Origin: Arcobacter caeni
GTDB lineage: Bacteria > Campylobacterota > Campylobacteria > Campylobacterales > Arcobacteraceae
NCBI RefSeq assembly: GCF_003063245.1
Contig: NZ_MUXE01000001.1
Span: 235,803 to 299,802 of the forward strand
Reading direction: 5' to 3'
Length of the DNA: 64,000 nucleotides
Shown: piece after piece, positions 32,133 through 40,907 of the stretch
How the letters are laid out: the number at the start of each line of letters is the position of its first letter
Numbering within the stretch: the stretch's first letter is position 1
Made by a program: the position numbers and the translations under genes
Notes under the pieces: model-generated
Seen by the model: the letters and a program-made list of their open reading frames with translations, nothing else
The model's database searches: none
Told to the model about the DNA's origin: nothing

Positions 32133-33212
32133 GTGAAAATAGGAAAATATGAGATAAAACATCCAATTATACAAGGTGGAATGGGTGTAGGAATTAGCTG
32201 GGACCAATTAGCTGGAAATGTTAGTTTAGAAGGTGGATTAGGTGTAATATCTGCTGTTGGGACTGGTTATTATAAAAATATAAGTGAAAATATTCATATT
32301 GTTACAAAAAAAGATAAACCAAAAGATGTTTTAAATTTTTATAGTAGAGATTCACTTTTTGAAATTTTTGCAAATGCAAGAAAAATTTGTGGAGATGCAC
32401 CAATTGCATGTAATGTGTTGTATGCAATTAACGATTATGGAAGAGTTGTAAGAGATGCCTGTGAAGCTGGTGCAAATATAATTATTACAGGTGCTGGATT
32501 ACCTACAAATATGCCTGAATTTACAAAAGATTTTCCAGATGTTGCAATTGTTCCTATTGTTTCAAGTGCTAGAGCATTAAAATTAATCTGTAAAAAATGG
32601 CAAAGATATAATAAACTTCCAGATGCAATAATTGTTGAAGGTCCATTAAGTGGTGGTCATCAAGGATTTACATATGAACAATGTGCACAAGAAGAATTTC
32701 AATTAGAAAATATTATTGGACCAATTATTGAAGAAGCCAAAAATTGGGGAAATATTCCAATTATTGCAGCTGGTGGAATTTGGGATAAAAATGATATTGA
32801 TAAATTTATAAAAATGGGTTGTACAGGTGTTCAAATGGCAACTAGATTTATAGGAACTTTTGAATGTGATGCTGATGCAAACTTTAAAAATGTTTTATTA
32901 AATGCAAAAGCTGAAGATATTCAGTTAATGAAATCACCTGTTGGACTTCCTGCAAGAGGAGTTATGACTAATTTACAATTTTCAATTGTAAATAAAACTG
33001 CTCCAAAAGTTCAATGTGTATCAAACTGCGTTGCTCCTTGCAATAGAGGACATGAAGCTAAAATTGTAGGTTACTGTATTGCAGATAGATTAGGTGCTGC
33101 ATATAAAGGTGATGTAGAAACAGGTTTATTCTTTTCAGGTTCAAATGGGTACAGAATTGAAAAAATTATATCTGTAAAAGAACTAATGGAAAAATTAACA
33201 AAAGGAGAATAA
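32133..33212 (+). CDS. Nitronate monooxygenase/FMN-dependent 2-nitropropane dioxygenase-like protein
   Basis: TIM-barrel flavoprotein, 359 aa, starting at GTG 32133. It contains HPIIQGGMGVGISWDQLAGNV (FMN loop), EGPLSGGHQGFTYEQ (active-site His region), IPIIAAGGIWDKNDIDKF and GVQMATRFIGT (phosphate binding). Family members oxidise nitronates or act as enoyl-ACP reductase (FabK); the sequence alone does not decide. The C-terminus has an unusual cluster of cysteines (QCVSNCVAPCNRGHEAKIVGYC). Its last codons carry the ribosome site for the downstream amidase gene. Confidence 0.82.
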   Translation: MKIGKYEIKHPIIQGGMGVGISWDQLAGNVSLEGGLGVISAVGTGYYKNISENIHIVTKKDKPKDVLNFYSRDSLFEIFANARKICGDAPIACNVLYAINDYGRVVRDACEAGANIIITGAGLPTNMPEFTKDFPDVAIVPIVSSARALKLICKKWQRYNKLPDAIIVEGPLSGGHQGFTYEQCAQEEFQLENIIGPIIEEAKNWGNIPIIAAGGIWDKNDIDKFIKMGCTGVQMATRFIGTFECDADANFKNVLLNAKAEDIQLMKSPVGLPARGVMTNLQFSIVNKTAPKVQCVSNCVAPCNRGHEAKIVGYCIADRLGAAYKGDVETGLFFSGSNGYRIEKIISVKELMEKLTKGE

Positions 33213-33217
33213 AAATT
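33201..33217 (+). promoter_or_regulatory. Ribosome-binding site and ATT start codon of the amidase gene
   Basis: AAAGGAG (33201-33207) lies 7 nt before ATT (33215-33217). The upstream stop TAA (33210-33212) lies in that spacer. There is no ATG, GTG or TTG in this frame between here and 33314. Confidence 0.6.
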
Positions 33218-34693
33218 TTTAAAAAATTTTTTATTCTCATCACTCTAACTTTTAACTTACTACTTAGTGCCGAATCAAGTAGTAGCTTAAATGAACAATA
33301 TCATTCATCAAAAATGAATTACCTAAAAGCTGTAATGCAAAATGATGAACAATTAAAAATTGACGAATTAAAAAATATTGTATCTATTGGTGAAAAATTA
33401 AATAAAGATGTAAGACCTGATAAAAAGAAACTTGAAATTTTATTAGGAAGACAAATCTCTTCAAATTCAAAAACAAATAAAAAAGTTACAACATCTAATG
33501 TAGTAAAAAATCAAGTGCAAGAAAAAGTTCTTGCAAAAAATGAACCTGAAAATAATATCTTAAAAACAGAACAAATAAATATTGATACAATAAACTCTAT
33601 TCGTTCTATTTCTACAAATGAAAATAAAATAGTAGTAAAATTCAATAAAAATTATGTAAAAAATGATATAAAACAAACATCACAAAAAATTGCTAACAAT
33701 TATGTATATTCTTTTGATATAGCAGGTAAATATAAATATACAATGCCTACAAAATTGGAAATAAATAATATTGATACTATCTCTGTAAATGATAATAAAG
33801 ACAGTGTAAATATTAAAATTTCTAATAAAGAAAATACAAAAATTACATATTCTTTAGCTCCTCGAGAATTAATTATCACTATAAATAATCAACTATCAAA
33901 TACAAATGTAGCAACTGTAATTCCAAATAAAAAAGAATCTTCAAAAACCAAAGAAGCACCATTAAATCTTCCAAGTTCTATCTCTTCATCTATAAAATCA
34001 GAATCTAAATCAAAAAATAAAGTAATTGTACTTGATGCAGGACATGGTGCTGATGATGTTGGTGCTGTTGGACCAAATAATAGATATGAAAAAGTTATTA
34101 ACTTAAATGTTACAAAATATGTGGGAGCTCTTTTAAAACAAAGAGGATATACCGTTTATTTGACAAGAAATGATGATACATTTATAAAAGTTATGGATAG
34201 AACTGTTTTAGCAAATGAAAAAAATGCAGATTTATTTATTTCAATTCATACAAATGCAGTTCCTAAAGAAAAAGCAAATGAGGTTGATGGAATTGAAACA
34301 TTTTTCTTAAGTCCTGCAAGAAATGAAAGAGCAAAAAGAGTTGCTGCACTAGAAAATAAAACTGATATTAGAGAAATGAGTGCTTCATCAAAAGATGTAT
34401 TTTTAGAATCTTTAAATCGTCCAAGAATAACTGCATCACATAAATTTGCAATTGATGTACAATCAGGAATTTTACAATCAGCAAGAAGTAAATATAAAGA
34501 TATAAAAGATTCAGGAGTAAGAGAAGGACCATTCTGGGTTCTTGTAGGTGCTCAAATGCCTTCTATTCTTGTAGAATTAGGATATGTTTCACATCCAGTA
34601 GAAAGTAAAAGATTATATGATAAAGCATATCAACAATTATTAGCAAATGGAATTGCTAATGGTGTAGATTCTTATTTTTCAAAAAATCCTTAA
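33215..34693 (+). CDS. amiC: N-acetylmuramoyl-L-alanine amidase (AmiC/Amidase_3), probable ATT start
   Basis: Periplasmic zinc amidase that cleaves the peptide stem from MurNAc, needed for daughter-cell separation. The catalytic domain (~262-492, counting from 33215) has the Zn ligands in VLDAGHGADD (His), RYEKVINL (Glu) and FISIHTNAV (His), and the catalytic Glu in SILVELGYVSHP. The first ATG in frame (33314) would leave no signal peptide. The 33 codons before it encode FKKFFILITLTFNLLLSAES, a good Sec signal, and begin at ATT with a well-placed ribosome site. The middle part resembles an AMIN-type targeting region. The 3' end overlaps the convergent Nudix gene by 38 nt. Confidence 0.85.
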   Translation: MFKKFFILITLTFNLLLSAESSSSLNEQYHSSKMNYLKAVMQNDEQLKIDELKNIVSIGEKLNKDVRPDKKKLEILLGRQISSNSKTNKKVTTSNVVKNQVQEKVLAKNEPENNILKTEQINIDTINSIRSISTNENKIVVKFNKNYVKNDIKQTSQKIANNYVYSFDIAGKYKYTMPTKLEINNIDTISVNDNKDSVNIKISNKENTKITYSLAPRELIITINNQLSNTNVATVIPNKKESSKTKEAPLNLPSSISSSIKSESKSKNKVIVLDAGHGADDVGAVGPNNRYEKVINLNVTKYVGALLKQRGYTVYLTRNDDTFIKVMDRTVLANEKNADLFISIHTNAVPKEKANEVDGIETFFLSPARNERAKRVAALENKTDIREMSASSKDVFLESLNRPRITASHKFAIDVQSGILQSARSKYKDIKDSGVREGPFWVLVGAQMPSILVELGYVSHPVESKRLYDKAYQQLLANGIANGVDSYFSKNP

Positions 34694-35102
34694 TTTCTTT
34701 TATTAAAGTTATTTGCTTATTTTTTATTCTAGGTAAATTACTTAAAGAAAAAAATTTAACTTTTGAATTTTCCCAAGATAAATAGCTATTTTTTAAAGTA
34801 TCATCAACAAAATATTGTTCTAAATTTTCAATATTATTTGCATTTACTAGCCAAATTCCAACATCTTTATCTATATTAATTTGCTCAAAATAGTTCTCAA
34901 ATAAAGCAATATCAACATTAATTGAACTCTCTTCAATAAACTCTCTTTTAGCGCATTCATAAGCACTTTCTTTACTAGTTTTAGTTCCTTTAAGGCAACC
35001 CCATTTATCTTTACTTGCAACAGATTTACATAATAATATTTTTATATTATTACCTTTTACAAGATAAGGAACTACTCCATATGATTTTATATGAGATCTC
35101 AT
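34656..35102 (-). CDS. Nudix hydrolase
   Basis: The 148 aa contain a Nudix box: G-TKTSK-E-SAYECAK-REFIEES-S, matching Gx5Ex7REUxEE with the final Gly replaced by Ser. The substrate, probably a nucleoside diphosphate derivative, is unknown. The upstream KGTKT pattern and short length resemble diadenosine polyphosphate or MutT-type hydrolases. Its C-terminal 12 codons overlap the convergent amidase gene. Confidence 0.85.
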   Translation of the reverse strand: MRSHIKSYGVVPYLVKGNNIKILLCKSVASKDKWGCLKGTKTSKESAYECAKREFIEESSINVDIALFENYFEQINIDKDVGIWLVNANNIENLEQYFVDDTLKNSYLSWENSKVKFFSLSNLPRIKNKQITLIKEIKDFLKNKNLHH

Positions 35103-35116
35103 TTTTAGCCTTGGTA

Positions 35117-36184
35117 TTAAGAATTGATTTTTTTATTATAAAAATAGATTGAAATAATTATCCAAAATAACATTGGCAATAAAATTGATACTTCAGGGAG
35201 GATAATTCCACCATTTGTTAGTTTAAATAACATAAAGAAAATACCCCAGATTATTAATGTTCCAAAAATTGAAATAGAAGTAAATTTTCCCATATTAAAA
35301 AATCTGCTATTTAAAGAAGCATAGGCAAAAATTAATAAGATAAGAGGAATAACAAAAAAAGGAATTACAGTTTGATTATATAAAATACTTCTTATTTTAG
35401 CTGTGTTTATTCCTTGTTCTTTTAGTAAAGTAAGTGCTGAAACAGCATCTAATATAGAAAAATCAGACTTATTATCATAAACATTATCAAGAATTTTTGG
35501 CTTAAATCCATCTAATGTATGTAAAAATTTCTCATATCTAATATCTAATTTTGAATTATCTAAATTTAAATCTTTTGGTTTATTAATTATCTTTACATCT
35601 AAAACATACCATCTATTATTTTGGAAATATGCTTTTTCTCCAATAATTGTTTCAATAACATCTTTTCCTGAAACTTTAAAAATATGTATACCCTCTGCTC
35701 TTTTTTCTAAAGGGAATAATTTTTTAAAATATACATAATAATCATTATATTTTAAAAAAATATCTTTTTTTGTATTTGTAAAATATTGATTACTTAATAT
35801 CTTACTTTTTTGATCTGATGAATAGGCTAAAGGAGTCATTTGAAGAGAAATAAGCATTATTAATAATAAAATAGAGATATTTACAACTGGTAAAAAGATT
35901 CTTTTATTTGTAGAACCAAGTGCATTAAAAGCAACAAATTCATTATTTTTAATAAATACAACTAAAGTTACAATCCAAGCAAAAACAATTGATAAAGGTA
36001 AAGTTAGAGTTAATGTAAAAAATCCCATATATAGCACATATAAAATTTGTAAATTAGCTGATTGAGGAATAGATTTGAAGTTTTGTAAAATATCAATACC
36101 TACAAAAAAGAACTCTAAGGAAATAAGAACAATAATAAAATTAATTAGGTACTTTTTTAAAATATATTTTGTTAATATGTTCAT
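35117..36184 (-). CDS. LptF/LptG (YjgP/YjgQ) family permease
   Basis: The 355 aa have three N-terminal membrane helices (within ~1-120), a ~170-residue periplasmic beta-jellyroll region (~125-265), and three C-terminal helices, the architecture of the permease subunits that extract LPS from the inner membrane with the ATPase LptB. The family signature near the start (MNILTKYILKKYLINF) fits LptG/LptF. Only one such permease is present in this window, so LptF against LptG cannot be assigned firmly. It is 1 nt from pth. Confidence 0.88.
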   Translation of the reverse strand: MNILTKYILKKYLINFIIVLISLEFFFVGIDILQNFKSIPQSANLQILYVLYMGFFTLTLTLPLSIVFAWIVTLVVFIKNNEFVAFNALGSTNKRIFLPVVNISILLLIMLISLQMTPLAYSSDQKSKILSNQYFTNTKKDIFLKYNDYYVYFKKLFPLEKRAEGIHIFKVSGKDVIETIIGEKAYFQNNRWYVLDVKIINKPKDLNLDNSKLDIRYEKFLHTLDGFKPKILDNVYDNKSDFSILDAVSALTLLKEQGINTAKIRSILYNQTVIPFFVIPLILLIFAYASLNSRFFNMGKFTSISIFGTLIIWGIFFMLFKLTNGGIILPEVSILLPMLFWIIISIYFYNKKINS

Positions 36185-36185
36185 C

Positions 36186-36737
36186 TTACTTCAATGTAAA
36201 TTTAGATTTTACTTGTTCTATATCTTCACTTTTTAGTGCTTTTATAGCATTCATAATATGAGGCATTATATCTTGTAGTTTGTTTAATTCTTCTTTTGAA
36301 AAGTTATTAAGAACATAATTTGCAACATCTGCTTTATCTTGTGGTTTTCCAACACCAATTCTTACACGAATATACTCTTTTCCTATATGTGCATCTATTG
36401 ATTTTAAGCCATTATGTCCACCATGACCACCACCAATTTTGAACTTTATAGCTCCAAATGGTAAATCAATATCATCATGAATTACAATAATATCTTCAAT
36501 TCCTAATTTATAATACTCTTTAATTGCATGAACTGCCATTCCAGAATTATTCATATATGTAGTTGGTTTTGAGAATAAATCATAAGCAGATTTTTCTAAG
36601 GTAGAATGAAAATTTGATTTTTGGATATTAGAAGTTGTAAGACTTTTGGTTATTTCATCAATAACCATAAATCCTACATTATGTCTAGTTAATTGGTATT
36701 TTTCACCAATATTACCAAGACCTACAATTAAATGCAT
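36186..36737 (-). CDS. pth: Peptidyl-tRNA hydrolase
   Basis: Recycles peptidyl-tRNA released from stalled ribosomes. The 183 aa contain LIVGLGNIGEKYQLTRHNVGF (catalytic His in RHNVGF), the TYMNNSGMAV loop, and IDLPFGAIKFKIGGGHGGHNGLKS. Lies 9 nt after rplY in a common bL25-pth pair. Confidence 0.97.
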   Translation of the reverse strand: MHLIVGLGNIGEKYQLTRHNVGFMVIDEITKSLTTSNIQKSNFHSTLEKSAYDLFSKPTTYMNNSGMAVHAIKEYYKLGIEDIIVIHDDIDLPFGAIKFKIGGGHGGHNGLKSIDAHIGKEYIRVRIGVGKPQDKADVANYVLNNFSKEELNKLQDIMPHIMNAIKALKSEDIEQVKSKFTLK

Positions 36738-36746
36738 TAATTAAAA

Positions 36747-37283
36747 CTATTTAGCTTTAATAATACCAACAACAGGAACTCTAGGGTCTAAGAAACACTC
36801 TAAAGTATCAGATAAAGTTAAATCTCTAATTAAGATATTATCACCTGTATCTAATTCTGTTACATCTAAAGTAATACTATTTGGTAAGTTTTCTAATGTA
36901 CATCTTACAGGTACTCTTTTTGTATGAATCATTAAAAGACCTTTATTTTTTAGACCTTTTGCAATACCAGTTGTTTTAACAGGAATTTTATATGCAGTTT
37001 TAAGACCAGCTTGTGCTACCATTAAATCAACATGTAATAACTCTGAAGTTAATGGACATTTTTGATATTCTTGAACTACAACTTTTACAATGTTTCCACC
37101 AAGATTAACATCAAATGCTAAAGTCTCTTTGTTTTTTAAAAATTTGATGAATTCATTTCTTTTGAATGCAGCTGAAATATTTTCTAAACCTTTACCATAG
37201 ATATTCGCAATTAAATACCCATCTCTTCTTAAAGTTTTAGTAGCTTGTTTTGTCATACTATCTCTGATGATACCCTCTAACAT
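36747..37283 (-). CDS. rplY: Ribosomal protein bL25, CTC form
   Basis: 5S rRNA-binding protein. The 178 aa contain the L25 beta-barrel ([12 protein letters not shown] to VDLMVAQ, ~1-90) and a C-terminal TL5/CTC domain (~91-178), so it is the long CTC form rather than the short E. coli form. It heads the rplY-pth-lptG-Nudix run, divergent from folD. Confidence 0.95.
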   Translation of the reverse strand: MLEGIIRDSMTKQATKTLRRDGYLIANIYGKGLENISAAFKRNEFIKFLKNKETLAFDVNLGGNIVKVVVQEYQKCPLTSELLHVDLMVAQAGLKTAYKIPVKTTGIAKGLKNKGLLMIHTKRVPVRCTLENLPNSITLDVTELDTGDNILIRDLTLSDTLECFLDPRVPVVGIIKAK

Positions 37284-37438
37284 AACGGTTCCTTTGTTTT
37301 TAAATTTAGGGCAGAATTATATAAAAAGTTTTCTAAATGTAAGTTTAAGTTTTTATTAATTTTACATTTAACTTTTATTAATTCATTTTTGGATAAAATG
37401 ACTGTCTTATATATAAATACAAAACAAGGTAAAATCCA

Positions 37439-38299
37439 ATGATATTATTAGATGGAAAAGCATTATCTGAAAAAATCAAAGAAGAAGTAAAAGTTGAAGT
37501 AGCAGAACTTGTAGAGGAAAAACAAATCACTCCAGGTCTTGCTGTTATTTTAGTAGGAAATGATGCAGCAAGTGCAACATATGTAGCAAGTAAGGCAAAA
37601 TCATGCAAAAATGCTGGTATTTATTCAGTTGTTCATGAAATGCCTGAAAGTATAACTCAAGAAGAGTTACTTGAAACAATTGCAAGAATGAATGAAAATC
37701 CTAAACTTGATGGTATTTTAGTTCAATTACCACTTCCAAAACATATAGATACAACTGTAGTTCTTGAAGCAATTGATCCTTTAAAAGATGTTGATGGATT
37801 TCATCCATACAATGTAGGAAGAATGGTTTCAAATCTTGATGCATTTTTACCAGCAACTCCTTTTGGTGTTATGAGAATGTTTGAAGAGTATGGAATTGAA
37901 GTAAGTGGAAAAAATGTTGTTGTAATTGGTTCTTCTGATATTGTTGGAAAACCTATGGCTTCACTTTTAATTAATGCAAAAGCAACAGTAACTGTTTGTA
38001 ATAGTAGAACAAAAGATTTAGCATTTTTCACAAAAGCTGCTGACATTGTTGTAATTGCTGTTGGTGTTCCTCACTTATTAAAAGCTGACATGATTAAAGA
38101 TGGTGCTATTGTTATTGATGTTGGTATTAATAGACTTGATACTGGTAAATTAACAGGTGATGCAGATTTTGAAGACTGTAAAAACAAATGTTCTCATATA
38201 ACACCAGTTCCAGGTGGTGTAGGACCAATGACTATTGGAATGCTTTTAAAAAATACAATTAAAGCCGCAAAACTAAGAGAAAAAAGAGAAAAAAAATAA
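37439..38299 (+). CDS. folD: Methylenetetrahydrofolate dehydrogenase/cyclohydrolase
   Basis: Bifunctional folate C1 enzyme, 286 aa. It shows AVILVGNDAASATYVASKAK (catalytic Lys region), DGILVQLPLPKHID, the NADP-binding GSSDIVGKPMASLL and TPVPGGVGPMTIGML. lepB begins at the very next base after its stop codon. Confidence 0.97.
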   Translation: MILLDGKALSEKIKEEVKVEVAELVEEKQITPGLAVILVGNDAASATYVASKAKSCKNAGIYSVVHEMPESITQEELLETIARMNENPKLDGILVQLPLPKHIDTTVVLEAIDPLKDVDGFHPYNVGRMVSNLDAFLPATPFGVMRMFEEYGIEVSGKNVVVIGSSDIVGKPMASLLINAKATVTVCNSRTKDLAFFTKAADIVVIAVGVPHLLKADMIKDGAIVIDVGINRLDTGKLTGDADFEDCKNKCSHITPVPGGVGPMTIGMLLKNTIKAAKLREKREKK

Positions 38300-39085
38300 A
38301 TGTTTAGCAAAATATATAAATGGTCTTCTTCATGGACCGGAACGATTATAATTGTTCTTGGAATAATATTTTTTATTGCACAAGCATTTGTGATTCCAAG
38401 TGGAAGTATGAAAAATACTCTTCTAATTGGAGATATGCTTTTTGTTAAAAAATTCTCTTATGGTATTCCAACTCCTAGAATTCCATGGCTAGAAATAAAA
38501 GTATTACCAGATTTTAATGGAAATGGTCACTTAATTGAAGGACCAAGACCAAAAAGAGGTGATATTGTAGTTTTTAGATACCCAAAAAATGAAACTATTC
38601 ACTATGTAAAAAGAGCAGTAGCAACAGGTGGCGATTTAGTAGCAATCCAAGATAAGCATCTTTTACTTCATCCAAAAGAGGGAAATGAGTTTGTAAAAGC
38701 AAACTATCCAAAAGAGAATATTGTTGAAGTTGGGGATAAACTTTGGGTTGTAAATCCATATAGAAAAGAACATTCAGGTATTCATAATGATGAAAATGTT
38801 GTGGATAATGGTCTAAATCCAGCTGAATTATTTAATATGTCAGCAATAATTGTTCCAGAAGATGAAACATTTATGATGGGAGATAATAGAGACCATTCAA
38901 ATGATTCAAGATTTTGGGGAACAGTTCCGTATAAAGATATAGTTGGAACTCCTTGGTTTATATATTTTTCATGGGATGAGCATAAAGAAATTAGATGGAA
39001 TAGAGTTTTAAAAAGTGTTAAAACTTTAGAAGAAACTGTTGATTTTGAGAAATTAAAAATTGAACAGCAAGAAGGAATTTATTAA
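38300..39085 (+). CDS. lepB: Signal peptidase I
   Basis: Inner-membrane serine/lysine protease that removes Sec signal peptides. The 261 aa have one N-terminal helix (~14-32), the catalytic Ser in IPSGSMKNTLLIGD, the catalytic Lys in HYVKRAVATGGD, and box E MMGDNRDHSNDSRFWGTV. Only one helix is present, unlike the two of E. coli LepB; this is usual in the phylum. Confidence 0.97.
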   Translation: MFSKIYKWSSSWTGTIIIVLGIIFFIAQAFVIPSGSMKNTLLIGDMLFVKKFSYGIPTPRIPWLEIKVLPDFNGNGHLIEGPRPKRGDIVVFRYPKNETIHYVKRAVATGGDLVAIQDKHLLLHPKEGNEFVKANYPKENIVEVGDKLWVVNPYRKEHSGIHNDENVVDNGLNPAELFNMSAIIVPEDETFMMGDNRDHSNDSRFWGTVPYKDIVGTPWFIYFSWDEHKEIRWNRVLKSVKTLEETVDFEKLKIEQQEGIY

Positions 39086-39540
39086 TGAAATATTTTATTG
39101 GTGCTGATCATGCTGGAATCGATATAAAAGATTATGTTAAAGAACTTTTTGAAGAAAGAGGTCATGAAGTGGTTGATTTAGGACCTTTTAGTAAAGATAG
39201 AGTTGATTATCCTGATTATGCAGCAAAAGTTTGTAAAAAAGTTCTTGAAAATGAAGGAACTATGGGAATTTTAATTTGTGGTTCAGGACTTGGAATGAGT
39301 ATGGCTGCAAATAAATTTGATGGGATTAGAGCAGCACTTTGTCACAATGAATATAGTGCAAGAATGGCTAGAAAACACAATGATGCAAATATTATTTGTT
39401 TAGGTGAGCGAGTTTCAGGTCATGGTATGATTGAAGCTATTATTAAATCATGGGACAAAACAGAATTTGAGGGTGGAAGACACCAAGGTCGAGTTGAGAA
39501 AATCAATGCTTTGGGGAAAATGGGAAATTGTAGGAGTTAA
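39085..39540 (+). CDS. rpiB: Ribose 5-phosphate isomerase B
   Basis: Pentose-phosphate isomerase, 151 aa. It contains GADHAGIDIKDYVKELFEERGH, the Cys-containing ICGSGLGMSMAANK anion hole, and DANIICLGERV. The start overlaps the lepB stop by one base (TAATG). Confidence 0.95.
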   Translation: MKYFIGADHAGIDIKDYVKELFEERGHEVVDLGPFSKDRVDYPDYAAKVCKKVLENEGTMGILICGSGLGMSMAANKFDGIRAALCHNEYSARMARKHNDANIICLGERVSGHGMIEAIIKSWDKTEFEGGRHQGRVEKINALGKMGNCRS

Positions 39541-39542
39541 TT

Positions 39543-39644
39543 ATGAGTGATTGGCAAGTATATTTAATGATGTTTGTTGTTGTTGGACTAATGTTACTTG
39601 GTAAAAAAATGATGTTTTTTGATGATTCAAAAAAAGACAAATAA
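39543..39644 (+). CDS. Small single-helix membrane protein, 33 aa
   Basis: ATG at 39543, stop at 39642-39644. The peptide starts MSDWQVYLMMFVVVGLMLLG, followed by KKMMFFDDSKKDK: one hydrophobic helix and a charged Lys/Asp tail. AGGAG ends 7 nt before the ATG, within the last codons of rpiB, and the HD gene follows 9 nt later, so it sits cleanly in the operon. I do not recognise the family. The spacing, ribosome site and helix-plus-charged-tail layout make a real gene likely. Confidence 0.65.
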   Translation: MSDWQVYLMMFVVVGLMLLGKKMMFFDDSKKDK

Positions 39645-39653
39645 GGTTAGAAA

Positions 39654-40880
39654 TTGATAAATCCAAGAATTATAGATTATATTTTTACTTCAGCTTCAAT
39701 TCAAAGATGGAATGATTATCCTCGAATGGTTGAACTTGTTGAACTTGATAAACAAGCACATAAATTTATAATTGCATATTTTATTGCAAAACTTGAAACA
39801 GATATAAACTATACTCATTTGATAGAAGCTGGAATTTTTGAGTTTTTAAGACGAGTTGTTGTAACTGATATTAGACCTGATGTTTTTAGAAAAGCTTTAC
39901 AAAAAAAATCAAAAGAGATTAATGCTTGGGTTATTTCAAAACTGACTCCATCTATAAAAGATATAGATAATGGGAATTTTTTACAAAAATTTGAAGAATA
40001 TTTAAGTAATCCTGAAATGTATAAAAAAGAGAGATTTGTTCTCAAAGCTGCTTCATATTTAGCAACTAAATGGGAATTTTCTATTGTTTATCAAACAAGT
40101 CAATTTTTAAATGATATTGAAGATGTCAAAAAAAGTGTTGATGAAGAACTTGAAGATTATTATGAATTAATTGGAGTTCGAAAAATTGCACTAAATAAAA
40201 AACTTGGAAAAATTATTGATTTAAGTGGAAGATTAAGATTTCAAAAAAGATGGGCACAAACGCCAAGAGTTCCTGAAACATCAGTTTTAGGACATATGTT
40301 AACAGTTGCAATTTTTGGATATTTCTTTTCAGTTGAAGTAAATGCTTGTGATAAAAGATTACAAAATAACTTCTTTACAGCACTATTTCATGATTTACCT
40401 GAAGCTCTTACTAGAGATATTATAACACCTGTAAAATATTGTGTTGATGAGTTATCAGACATAATTGCAGAGTATGAAATAGAAAAAATTCAAGATGATA
40501 TTTTGCCTAATATTCCAGAAATATTACATGATGAATTTTCTTATATTTTAGGTCTTTATGATGGAATTAAAGAAGAATTTCAAGATAAAATCTATGAAGA
40601 TAAGATTCAAATAGTAGAAGATATTTCAAAATATAACTCAAATAAATATAATGCAATTGATGGATTAGCTTTAAAACAATGTGATAAATTATCAGCATTT
40701 GTGGAAGCTAGTTTATCTATTTCTCATGGAATAAAATCAAAAGAATTAATAAGTGGGAAAAAAGAGATTCTAAAAGGTTTAAAAGTAGTTCAAGGTATTG
40801 ATTTTAAAGCAATTGCCACACAAATAGATTATGAATTTGGAACAACTGGACAAACACAAGTCCGAATGGAGTTTGATTAA
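39654..40880 (+). CDS. HD-domain phosphohydrolase
   Basis: The 408 aa start at TTG 39654 (MINPRIIDYIFTSASIQRWND). The metal-binding His-Asp doublet is at FHDLPEALTRDI (H246/D247), with an upstream RVPETSVLGHMLTVA His, the pattern of YfbR-type 5'-nucleotidase HD proteins. The N-terminal 170 residues and the C-terminal region match nothing I can name. It ends the folD-lepB-rpiB-small ORF run. The substrate is unknown. Confidence 0.8.
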   Translation: MINPRIIDYIFTSASIQRWNDYPRMVELVELDKQAHKFIIAYFIAKLETDINYTHLIEAGIFEFLRRVVVTDIRPDVFRKALQKKSKEINAWVISKLTPSIKDIDNGNFLQKFEEYLSNPEMYKKERFVLKAASYLATKWEFSIVYQTSQFLNDIEDVKKSVDEELEDYYELIGVRKIALNKKLGKIIDLSGRLRFQKRWAQTPRVPETSVLGHMLTVAIFGYFFSVEVNACDKRLQNNFFTALFHDLPEALTRDIITPVKYCVDELSDIIAEYEIEKIQDDILPNIPEILHDEFSYILGLYDGIKEEFQDKIYEDKIQIVEDISKYNSNKYNAIDGLALKQCDKLSAFVEASLSISHGIKSKELISGKKEILKGLKVVQGIDFKAIATQIDYEFGTTGQTQVRMEFD

Positions 40881-40907
40881 AATATAGCTTTTAAAAGCTA
40901 TATTTTA
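40878..40907. terminator. Bidirectional terminator: 30-bp perfect palindrome
   Basis: The 30 bases from 40878 to 40907 are a perfect palindrome centred on CTTTTAAAAG and flanked by A/T runs on each side. It lies between the convergent HD gene and TonB-receptor gene and overlaps the stop codon of the latter. Confidence 0.65.
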
